Source: an uncultured Eubacterium sp. (lineage in GTDB: Bacteria > Bacillota > Clostridia > Lachnospirales > Lachnospiraceae). Taken from it: 37,560 nt of DNA. The translations under genes were made by a program, and so were the position numbers. The stretch covers positions 1 through 37,560 of the forward strand of contig USBB01000026.1 of the NCBI GenBank assembly GCA_900552795.1. Direction: 5' to 3'. The stretch's first letter is position 1. Each line of letters starts with the position of its first letter. The notes under the pieces were generated by a model. The model had not been told where the DNA came from, did not search any database, and saw only the letters and a program-made list of their open reading frames with translations. Shown in pieces: positions 1-6,244 of the stretch.

Positions 1-86
1 TGAAATTCTTCAAAGAATTTTCAGGGTTGTTTTACTGTTCAGTTTTCAATGTTCTTTGCTGTCTTTTAATTTGTTGTGCCGACAGC
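1..86 (-). other. Probable rRNA operon leader (5' part only)
   Basis: Read on the minus strand, the transcript starts with a hairpin whose arms are GCTGTC and GACAGC (86-58). It continues with GAACATTGAAAACTGAACAG (54-35), a phrase typical of Firmicutes rRNA leaders and spacers that carry antitermination signals, and then a short palindrome near 2-20. No protein start with a ribosome site is visible. I infer that a 16S rRNA gene begins just left of the window. A different structured RNA is possible. Confidence 0.6.
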
Positions 87-92
87 TTTAAT

Positions 93-121
93 AGAATATC
101 ATCGAAAAATACGTTTGTCAA
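93..121 (-). promoter_or_regulatory. Strong sigma-A promoter, probably of an rRNA operon
   Basis: On the minus strand TTGACA (121-116) and TATTCT (98-93) are separated by exactly 17 bases. The DNA upstream of the -35 is A/T-tract rich, like an UP element. There is no open reading frame between the promoter and the window edge. The transcript runs left off the window, and its leader (entry 1-86) resembles rRNA leaders. The promoter itself is clear; what it drives is inferred. Confidence 0.8.
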
Positions 122-403
122 TAACTTTTTTTATTTTTTTATACATATTTTTTAACACTACTACATTTGGTGTTTACATACTTAAGCTTACGCTTCATAT
201 ATGTAAACAAATCTGCCAAACTTATATCCGCATCGACGTCATCACCAACATCAAATCACTTTATCAATCAAAAACATTTTGATAAAAAGTATTCAGCATC
301 TTAAATTATAAGCACCATTTATAGCATGATGATTTTCTATATTTTAATTAAAACAATCTCCAATGTATCTCTATAAAACTTCAAGAAACACATAAGAAAA
401 TAT
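122..403. other. AT-rich gap without a supported gene
   Basis: This stretch lies between the tRNA-Ser terminator and the presumed rRNA promoter. It holds a 9-base inverted repeat (GTTTACATA at 172-180, TATGTAAAC at 200-208) that could be an operator or hairpin. A 68-codon plus-strand reading frame over 76-282 has no good ribosome site and runs through the promoter, so I do not treat it as a gene. Confidence 0.5.
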
Positions 404-433
404 AAAACCACTTATCAAATAATAAGTGGTTTT
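404..433 (-). terminator. Intrinsic terminator of tRNA-Ser
   Basis: A perfect 12-bp inverted repeat (arms 404-415 and 422-433) with a 6-base loop lies directly after the 3' end of the tRNA on the minus strand. It is followed by a T-rich stretch. The stem is AT-rich but well placed. Confidence 0.75.
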
Positions 434-436
434 AAG

Positions 437-522
437 CGGAGAGGATGGGATTCGAACCCATGCGCCCGTGAAGACAAACGGTTTTCAAGACCGCCCCGTT
501 ATGACCACTTCGGTACCTCTCC
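437..522 (-). tRNA. tRNA-Ser (anticodon UGA)
   Basis: The 86-nt minus-strand sequence folds as a class II tRNA. It has a 7-bp acceptor stem (GGAGAGG with CCTCTCC), discriminator G, D arm, an anticodon loop CTTGAAA with anticodon TGA at 487-485, a long variable arm and a T arm with GGTTCGAATCC. The long variable arm and the anticodon fit serine. CCA is not encoded. The gene stands alone, with its own promoter about 40 bases upstream and a hairpin terminator just downstream. Confidence 0.97.
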
Positions 523-558
523 ATGTTATTTAGTTATCACTGTGTCAGCGACTTGATT

Positions 559-587
559 ATATTATCATTTAACTTTTCATTTGTCAA
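559..587 (-). promoter_or_regulatory. Promoter of tRNA-Ser
   Basis: TTGACA (587-582) and TAATAT (564-559) are separated by 17 bases on the minus strand. The predicted start site is about 30 bases upstream of the tRNA 5' end. This near-consensus promoter fits a stable RNA gene. Confidence 0.8.
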
Positions 588-651
588 CAGTTTTTTTGAT
601 TTTTTATTATATTTTTTTAAAAATCTTTAAAACCTGCTTATATTCTGCATT

Positions 652-1359
652 TTACCCATTATCTTTAAGCAGAACAGACGCAAGCATTATATCTTTGGGA
701 GTAGTTATTTTTATATTTTCATACTCTCCGCTTATCATTTTCACCCTGCGTTCTGAATAGCTCTCAACAACCATTGCATCATCAGTGATGTTTCCTTTAT
801 TATTGTCAGCTTTCATTTTTTTATACGCTTCATAAACTAATTTATATTCAAAGCATTGCGGAGTCTGTATCTGCCATAATGTATTTCTATCTGGAGTATT
901 AACTGCAAAATCCTGCTCATCTGCCACCTTTATTGTATCTTTAACCTTCACTGCCGCCACACACGCGCCGAATTCTTTAACACCGCATGCACACTTTTGT
1001 ATAACATCCTGCGAAATACATGGTCTGGCGCCATCATGTATAAACACATAATCTGCATCCGGACTTACCGCATTAAGTCCGCTCATAACAGAATCATAGC
1101 GTTCTTTACCGCCTGCAACTATACTTACAACTTTTTTAAAACCATATTGGTCAACAATCTGTTCTTTGCAAAATTTTATATCAGCCGCTCCCGCGACAAG
1201 TACAACTTCGCTTACACAACTTTCTTCAAAAGCCCTTAGAGAATAATATAAAACCGGCTTGTCATTTAAAATCATATATTGTTTAGGTATATCACTGTTC
1301 ATTCTGCTGCCTTTTCCGCCTGCAAGAACTATCGCAGTGATTTTTGATTTGTCAGTCAT
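652..1359 (-). CDS. ispD: 2-C-methyl-D-erythritol 4-phosphate cytidylyltransferase
   Basis: This is the MEP-pathway enzyme that joins CTP and 2-C-methyl-D-erythritol 4-phosphate to give CDP-ME, on the cytoplasmic route to isoprenoids. The 235-residue protein has the usual family length. The N-terminal nucleotide-binding signature AIVLAGGKGSRM is followed by PKQY with its catalytic lysine. Further family features are the HDGARP motif near the middle and TPQCF and ITDDA in the second half. It is the last gene of the minus-strand run, 21 bases after tsaD, and probably shares its transcript. No clear hairpin terminator follows it before the tRNA-Ser promoter. An IspD-like cytidylyltransferase acting on ribitol phosphate is a less likely alternative. 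Confidence 0.95.
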   Translation of the reverse strand: MTDKSKITAIVLAGGKGSRMNSDIPKQYMILNDKPVLYYSLRAFEESCVSEVVLVAGAADIKFCKEQIVDQYGFKKVVSIVAGGKERYDSVMSGLNAVSPDADYVFIHDGARPCISQDVIQKCACGVKEFGACVAAVKVKDTIKVADEQDFAVNTPDRNTLWQIQTPQCFEYKLVYEAYKKMKADNNKGNITDDAMVVESYSERRVKMISGEYENIKITTPKDIMLASVLLKDNG

Positions 1360-1380
1360 AAACTTCTCCCGTTCTAAGCC

Positions 1381-2412
1381 TTAAATTCTTTCACCTAATT
1401 TTAGGTTAGGAACCGCATTTAAATCATATCCGTGTCTTACACCATTTATATAATCATAATACCCAGCCGCACCTATCATAGCCGCATTATCAGTACATAA
1501 TTTAAGCGACGGACAATAAAATTCCACATTTCTTTCGTCACATGCCGCTTTCATGCCATCTCTCAGAGCAGAATTGGCTGCAACACCACCTGCCAATGCA
1601 AACTTTTTAATCTTTTTTTCATCAACAAGACGCATTGCACGCGAAACAAGCGCATCTACAACTGCATTCTGGAATGAAGCAACTAAATCCGCCTTATTAA
1701 TTTCTATATTTTTCATTTCACAATAATTAATATAATTTAATACCGATGACTTTATTCCGCTGAACGAAAAATCATATGGCGCGTCATCAACATTTGCACG
1801 CGGAAATTCAACAGCATGCGGATTTCCCTCTTTTGCAAGCCTGTCAATCTTCGGACCTCCCGGATATCCCAGCCCTACCGCTCTTGCCACTTTATCAAAT
1901 GCCTCACCAGCCGCATCATCTCTGGTTCTTCCTATTATTTCATATTTACCGTAATCATTAACCATAACAAGATGTGTATGTCCCCCTGAAACAACAAGTG
2001 CTGCAAAAGGCGGCTCCAAATCCTTGTGTTCAATATAATTTGCCGAAATATGCCCTTCTATGTGATGCACTCCAACAAGCGGCTTATTCTTAGCAAATGC
2101 TATAGCCTTGGCTTCTGCCACCCCTACAAGCAGGGCTCCCACAAGCCCCGGCCCGTAAGTTACTGCAACCGCAGTTATATCATCAAGAATAACACCCGCA
2201 TCTGCAAGTGCTTTCCTGATAACAGGATTTATATTTTCAATATGCTTTCTTGAAGCAATCTCCGGAACAACACCTCCGTATAAAGTATGTATATCAATTT
2301 GTGTATTTATGACATTTGACATTACTTCGCGCCCATTTCTAACAACTGCTGCCGCTGTCTCATCACATGAACTTTCTATAGCCAATATCAATACATCTTC
2401 CTGATTTTCCAT
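1381..2412 (-). CDS. tsaD: tRNA N6-adenosine threonylcarbamoyltransferase TsaD
   Basis: This is the catalytic subunit that moves threonylcarbamoyl from TC-AMP to A37 of ANN-decoding tRNAs, working with TsaB and TsaE in the cytoplasm. The protein has the N-terminal ASKHA nucleotide-binding motif (ILAIESSCDETAAAVV), the metal-binding HHIEGH, the SGGHTHL motif and the C-terminal CTDNAAMIGAAG. I chose the ATG at 2412, giving 343 residues. The TTG four codons upstream in the longer frame is part of the sequence TTGGAGGAA, which is the ribosome site, five bases before this ATG. An ATG at 2415 is adjacent but only two bases from GGAGG. It sits between a small membrane-anchored protein and ispD. Confidence 0.96.
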   Translation of the reverse strand: MENQEDVLILAIESSCDETAAAVVRNGREVMSNVINTQIDIHTLYGGVVPEIASRKHIENINPVIRKALADAGVILDDITAVAVTYGPGLVGALLVGVAEAKAIAFAKNKPLVGVHHIEGHISANYIEHKDLEPPFAALVVSGGHTHLVMVNDYGKYEIIGRTRDDAAGEAFDKVARAVGLGYPGGPKIDRLAKEGNPHAVEFPRANVDDAPYDFSFSGIKSSVLNYINYCEMKNIEINKADLVASFQNAVVDALVSRAMRLVDEKKIKKFALAGGVAANSALRDGMKAACDERNVEFYCPSLKLCTDNAAMIGAAGYYDYINGVRHGYDLNAVPNLKLGERI

Positions 2413-2437
2413 CATTTCCTCCAAATATCACATGAAA

Positions 2438-3013
2438 TTAATTTTTGACAAGTTCCCAGAAAAGAATTCTCCAGCGTCCTGCCTCATCCTGTCTTAAAGT
2501 AAATTTCGTATACGAGCTTATAAATTCACTGCCTTCTCTTATACTATACAACATTTTTAAAGATGCATATTTCTTCCCCTCAAATGTAGAATAATTTACA
2601 TTTTCGCTGTCCTCAATTTTAAAATCAGCAATATATCTTTCTGCTTTGCGATATTCTTCAATATCCTTTTTTAAAGCCTCAAAAAACTCCTCGTCAGTCT
2701 GTGTATCATACAATTCTTTATCAAAAAGCTTTCTCGCCTGTGTTCCAAGCTGTTTTATCTGTTCATCCGACAGTTTCGTTTTATAATAAGCCCTTGTTAT
2801 TCTTGCGTAAAATTTCACTACCTCTTTAGGAGATTCCGGATAATTAGCCGACAAATCTCTAGTAGTAAGCGTGTCTATTTCCTGCTGTGCAAATTCTTTC
2901 TCTGTAGCATCAACAGAATTGTCCCTGTTTGAGAGATAGTAATAATATCCTATTCCAAGAACCGCCAACACAACTATAACTATAATGGTTTTATAATATT
3001 TTTTCATACGCAT
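2438..3013 (-). CDS. Small membrane-anchored protein of unknown function (possibly DUF6715)
   Basis: This 191-residue protein has a short basic N-terminus (MRMKKYYK), one hydrophobic segment at about residues 9-27, and then a charged, mostly helical domain expected outside the membrane. It ends in an aromatic-rich strand region. The layout resembles small lipoprotein- or anchor-type proteins common in Lachnospiraceae, and I tentatively connect it with the DUF6715 family from memory. No catalytic motif is visible. The start may be the ATG at 3013 or the one two codons later at 3007, since an AGGGG ribosome site lies near both. It is 5 bases downstream of rnz and upstream of tsaD, so it is almost certainly co-transcribed with them. 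Its role is unknown. Confidence 0.75.
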   Translation of the reverse strand: MRMKKYYKTIIVIVVLAVLGIGYYYYLSNRDNSVDATEKEFAQQEIDTLTTRDLSANYPESPKEVVKFYARITRAYYKTKLSDEQIKQLGTQARKLFDKELYDTQTDEEFFEALKKDIEEYRKAERYIADFKIEDSENVNYSTFEGKKYASLKMLYSIREGSEFISSYTKFTLRQDEAGRWRILFWELVKN

Positions 3014-3018
3014 CGCCC

Positions 3019-3930
3019 CTATTCTTCCTCGAAAATAAGCTCCACACTTTTACCATCTATTCCAACGCTCACATTTTCAAAAATATTTTTTATGCCTGCA
3101 ATATAATCTGCCGGCCTTATAAGCGACGGGCTGAAATGTGTGAGCCACATTTCCTTAACCCCGGCTTCTTTTGCCAGATAAGCCGCCTCCTTAAATGTCA
3201 TATGTTTATTTTCTTTTGCCTTATTCGCCTTATCATCCTCCCCATACATTCCTTCGCATATAAACAAATCTGAACCTGCTGCATTTTCTGATATTGAAGC
3301 TACAGGTCTTGTATCTGTACAATATGTTACTTTAAGTCCTTTTCTAGGTTTTCCCACAACCATATCAGGTGTATATATACATCCGTCAAGCTCTACTTCA
3401 TTACCATGCTGCAGTTTATTCCAGATATTTTTAGGAATCCCCTGCTGTATAGCTTTATTTACGTCAAACTTACCTATTCTTGGTATATTTATCGAATAAC
3501 CATAACATGCAACTGCATGTGACACCTTAAAGGCATCTATCTCGTATCCGTTTATTGAAATATGTTCTCTCGCTTCACTAAGTTCTATAAATTTAAGTTC
3601 ATACGGAAGCTCCGGTGCAATAACTCTTAACGCCGAAACAACTCTCGTAAGACCCTTAGGCCCAATTAACGTTACCGGGTCTTTTCTGTCTGAATTTCCT
3701 ATTGTAAGCAACAGTCCCGGCAAGCCGCTTATGTGGTCTGCGTGATAATGAGTAAAACATATAATATCTATCGGATTAAAACTCCAGCCCTTTTCCTTTA
3801 TAGCCATCTGTGTTGCCTCGCCGCAGTCAATCAGCATGCTGCTGCCATTATATCTTGTCATTAATGCAGTGAGGTATCTGCCAGGCATCGGCAGCATTCC
3901 ACTGGTTCCCAATAAACATACATCTAACAT
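3019..3930 (-). CDS. rnz: Ribonuclease Z (tRNA 3'-processing endonuclease)
   Basis: This metallo-beta-lactamase-fold nuclease trims the 3' end of tRNA precursors. The zinc-binding signature THYHADH is at about residues 60-66 and is followed by ISGLPG. Later metal ligands include the histidine in KVSHAV, the aspartate in TYCTDTRP and the C-terminal WLTHFSP. The length of 303 residues is normal for the bacterial enzyme. I chose the ATG at 3930, six bases after an AGAGG ribosome site, instead of the TTG at 3933. The gene follows rimI after a 135-base gap filled by a three-hairpin repeat. The encoded tRNA-Ser in this window lacks CCA, which fits a need for RNase Z processing. Confidence 0.93.
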   Translation of the reverse strand: MLDVCLLGTSGMLPMPGRYLTALMTRYNGSSMLIDCGEATQMAIKEKGWSFNPIDIICFTHYHADHISGLPGLLLTIGNSDRKDPVTLIGPKGLTRVVSALRVIAPELPYELKFIELSEAREHISINGYEIDAFKVSHAVACYGYSINIPRIGKFDVNKAIQQGIPKNIWNKLQHGNEVELDGCIYTPDMVVGKPRKGLKVTYCTDTRPVASISENAAGSDLFICEGMYGEDDKANKAKENKHMTFKEAAYLAKEAGVKEMWLTHFSPSLIRPADYIAGIKNIFENVSVGIDGKSVELIFEEE

Positions 3931-3963
3931 CAAAATCCTCTTTTCTATTCAATCTCATTGCCT

Positions 3964-4071
3964 GCTATTTGTTTTTGCTCATAAACAAATAGCTGCGTAA
4001 GTTTGTGTCAAGTGTGCGCAGACACAAATCTCGCGTGTGAAAAATCATCGCATCAATATGATTTTTCACAC
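3964..4071. repeat. Three-hairpin palindromic element between rimI and rnz
   Basis: Three consecutive inverted repeats are visible. Arms at 3964-3974 and 3983-3993 form an 11-bp stem. Arms at 4002-4009 and 4021-4028 form an 8-bp stem. Arms at 4035-4048 and 4058-4071 form a perfect 14-bp stem with a 9-base loop. The last arm overlaps the end of rimI, so the rimI stop codon (4068-4066) lies inside it. The element resembles the multi-hairpin repeats at 25346-25490 and 14253-14341 in layout, not in overall sequence. Confidence 0.8.
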
Positions 4072-4509
4072 TAAGCCCTCCATTTTGGACATGATTATTG
4101 CATCCTCAACCGGACGCTCATAAAATCTTTTCCTTTTTCCTATATTGCTGTATCCCATCTTTTCATACAGCTTCTGTGCCGCCAAATTACTTTCCCTGAC
4201 TTCCAAAAAAAACGCATCAACATCTTTTTGCCTTGCAAGCTCTTCCATGCTCTGCATCATTGCATATGCCACACCCTGCTGTCTGTAATTTTCATCGACC
4301 GCCATATTCGTTATATTTCCCTCTCCAAAAACAGTCCACATACCGCAATATCCTGCAATATTTCCGTTTATTTCACACACAAGATAAATGTTTGTATCTT
4401 TCGTGCAGGCATCCTCAAATGACTCCTTTGACCACGGAATTGAAAAAATATTCTTTTCTATTAAAGATACCTGCTGTGCATCATTTTTAGTCATAGGCCT
4501 TATAATCAT
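4066..4509 (-). CDS. rimI: Ribosomal protein S18-alanine N-acetyltransferase-like GNAT
   Basis: This GNAT-fold enzyme is predicted to acetylate the N-terminal alanine of ribosomal protein S18 using acetyl-CoA. Its 147 residues match the RimI length. The acetyl-CoA binding loop follows ITNMAVDENYRQQGVAYAMM (motif A, R/QxxGxA), and the conserved VRESNLAAQKLYEKMGY (motif B) comes near the end. The ATG has GAGGGGGAAG upstream. Its start overlaps the tsaB stop by one base, so the two are translationally coupled, as is usual for tsaE-tsaB-rimI clusters. The final two codons and the stop lie in the arm of a palindromic repeat, suggesting that insertion of the element redefined the C-terminus. Confidence 0.9.
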   Translation of the reverse strand: MIIRPMTKNDAQQVSLIEKNIFSIPWSKESFEDACTKDTNIYLVCEINGNIAGYCGMWTVFGEGNITNMAVDENYRQQGVAYAMMQSMEELARQKDVDAFFLEVRESNLAAQKLYEKMGYSNIGKRKRFYERPVEDAIIMSKMEGLV

Positions 4510-5225
4510 TAAACTTCCCCCTCTGAAGCCTTTTTTGCAAGCTGCCTTTCAGCCTGCGACAGTCTTAAATATTCCGGATGCAGCCTGTCTGAATCTATAA
4601 TCTCATTTCTGTTATACATATCCAAAGCAAGCATTGCAACACTTGCAGCCCTCTGTGTATTAAGATGTGCAGGAGCAAATGAAAATCTGCACTCTAAATG
4701 CTCCCTCAAATATTCACCTGCAGTATCTATACCGTCACCGACAAATACTACGTCCCTTTTCATCTCATTTATAATATCGACAATTTCCTCAAAAGATAAA
4801 AGTGACTGTCCTTTAATAATTTTAAATTTTTCACAATTTTCAAACTCATATATACCCGTATACAAATGCTGCCTTTTCGCATCCATTACAGGACATATCA
4901 ACTTATCTGTTCCATACAGATTCCACGCCATAGCCTCAAGCGTATTTACTGCTGCCATAGGTTTATCTAAAGCCAATGCCAGTCCCTTGCCGGTTGCAGC
5001 TCCTATTCTCAATCCCGTAAATGAACCAGGTCCCACGGAAACAGCTATCAAATCAACAGTCTCAGGCTTTGTCTCAGTCATCTTAAATATTTCATCAATC
5101 ATCGGAAGCAGTGTCTGAGAATGAGTCTTTTTATAATTAACCGTATATTCCGCTGTTACGACTTTATCTGTCAAAACAGCTACCGAAGCTGTAACCGCAG
5201 AACTCTCAATCGCTAAAATCCTCAT
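4509..5225 (-). CDS. tsaB: tRNA threonylcarbamoyladenosine biosynthesis protein TsaB
   Basis: TsaB is the ASKHA-fold paralogue of TsaD that acts as its scaffold in the t6A-forming complex. The 238-residue protein starts with the family motif ILAIESSAVTASVAV and carries VGPGSFTGLRIG at about residues 65-76. It lacks the metal-binding HxEGH seen in TsaD, as expected. Start ATGAGG overlaps the tsaE stop codon by four bases (ATGA), and its stop overlaps the rimI start by one, so all three are tightly coupled. Proteolytic activity reported for an enteric homologue (YeaZ) is not expected from this sequence. Confidence 0.94.
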   Translation of the reverse strand: MRILAIESSAVTASVAVLTDKVVTAEYTVNYKKTHSQTLLPMIDEIFKMTETKPETVDLIAVSVGPGSFTGLRIGAATGKGLALALDKPMAAVNTLEAMAWNLYGTDKLICPVMDAKRQHLYTGIYEFENCEKFKIIKGQSLLSFEEIVDIINEMKRDVVFVGDGIDTAGEYLREHLECRFSFAPAHLNTQRAASVAMLALDMYNRNEIIDSDRLHPEYLRLSQAERQLAKKASEGEV

Positions 5226-5656
5226 ATCCTTACATCTCCATTTATCGTTATTTTTCTGTAATCAAAACCTTTATCCAAAGATTTCTCTATATTTATATAA
5301 ATAGTTTCATCCGGCAGAATATCGCTTATAAGACTTCCCCATTCAATAAGACATACACCATCGGAATAGAAATACTCATCGTATCCTATTTCATCCATCT
5401 CTGATACATCGCTTATTCTGTAAACATCAAAATGATACAAATTAAGCCTTCCTTCTGTATATTCCTGAACTATGGTAAATGTAGGGCTGTTTATCGCCTC
5501 ATCAATACCCAGTCCTTTTGCAAAGCCTTGTGTAAATACAGTTTTCCCAACGCCCAAATCCCCGTCAAGGCAATAAATCTGCCCTGGCTTCGCATTTTGT
5601 CCTATCGTTTTCCCTAATTCAAATGTCTCTTTATTGTCGTAAGTCTCTTTTACCAT
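5222..5656 (-). CDS. tsaE: tRNA threonylcarbamoyladenosine biosynthesis ATPase TsaE
   Basis: TsaE is the small P-loop ATPase that drives turnover of the TsaB-TsaD complex in t6A synthesis. The 144-residue protein carries Walker A GDLGVGKT at about residues 32-39, the switch-like SPTFTIV region, the YHFDVYR motif and LIEWG, all family hallmarks. It is 21 bases downstream of the YcxB-like gene and overlaps tsaB by four bases. The ribosome site is weak (GAGAATATT before ATG). Length and motifs leave little doubt about the assignment. Confidence 0.95.
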   Translation of the reverse strand: MVKETYDNKETFELGKTIGQNAKPGQIYCLDGDLGVGKTVFTQGFAKGLGIDEAINSPTFTIVQEYTEGRLNLYHFDVYRISDVSEMDEIGYDEYFYSDGVCLIEWGSLISDILPDETIYINIEKSLDKGFDYRKITINGDVRI

Positions 5657-5677
5657 AATATTCTCAATTCTTTTAAA

Positions 5678-6226
5678 CTATTTTAAGCCGCATTTTTTAA
5701 GAACTTTTTCATCGTTAAACTTTATTTGAAAAGGTCTTAACTTCTTTCTTGCTATCTCAATAAATTTAGGTGCCTCTTCGCCCAAATCTGACAGCGGTAT
5801 TATATTTGCTCTTACCGAAGTAATATACAAAATAAGATTTTTGCCGGTACATTTTATTGTAAATATATCATCCCACAAAAGTTCTTCTTTTACGTCGCCC
5901 TGCGAAAGCGTAATCTTTTCTTCAGTCACAATATACTTTACCGGTTCCCTGAATACAGGCACGGTTTTCATCTGTTTTTTTACCTTTAAATACATTCCTA
6001 CCGGCGTATATACCGTAAAAAACAATCCAAAAAATCCCATCATAAGCGTATAAGATATATTTACCTGATTGATCGATACCACACATATAATAAGTGCAAT
6101 AATACCAAACAACAATGCCGCAATACCGCTTATACTGTGATAGTTGTGATATACCTTAAAATCCATAAGCTCTTTCTTGCCTATGCATGTTTCAAATTCT
6201 GCTTTAAGCATATCATTATTTTCCAT
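5678..6226 (-). CDS. YcxB-like two-helix membrane protein
   Basis: This 182-residue protein has a short N-terminal tail and two hydrophobic segments at about residues 30-50 and 56-76. The last 100 residues are a beta-rich cytoplasmic domain containing KYIVTEEKI, ELLWDDI and IIPLSDL. This order matches the YcxB-like family, whose C-terminal domain is related to bacterial PH-like domains. Its biochemical role is not known. A GGAGACGAC ribosome site precedes the ATG. It lies between tex and tsaE with short gaps and is probably co-transcribed, though no functional link to t6A synthesis is evident. Residues 95-182 look well conserved; the family assignment is from pattern only. Confidence 0.75.
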   Translation of the reverse strand: MENNDMLKAEFETCIGKKELMDFKVYHNYHSISGIAALLFGIIALIICVVSINQVNISYTLMMGFFGLFFTVYTPVGMYLKVKKQMKTVPVFREPVKYIVTEEKITLSQGDVKEELLWDDIFTIKCTGKNLILYITSVRANIIPLSDLGEEAPKFIEIARKKLRPFQIKFNDEKVLKKCGLK

Positions 6227-6244
6227 GTCGTCTCCATTCTGTCA

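Noticed and set aside
76..282. 68-codon plus-strand frame at the left end
   Set aside because: It lacks a ribosome site, runs antisense through a strong promoter, and its composition looks like translated AT-rich noncoding DNA.
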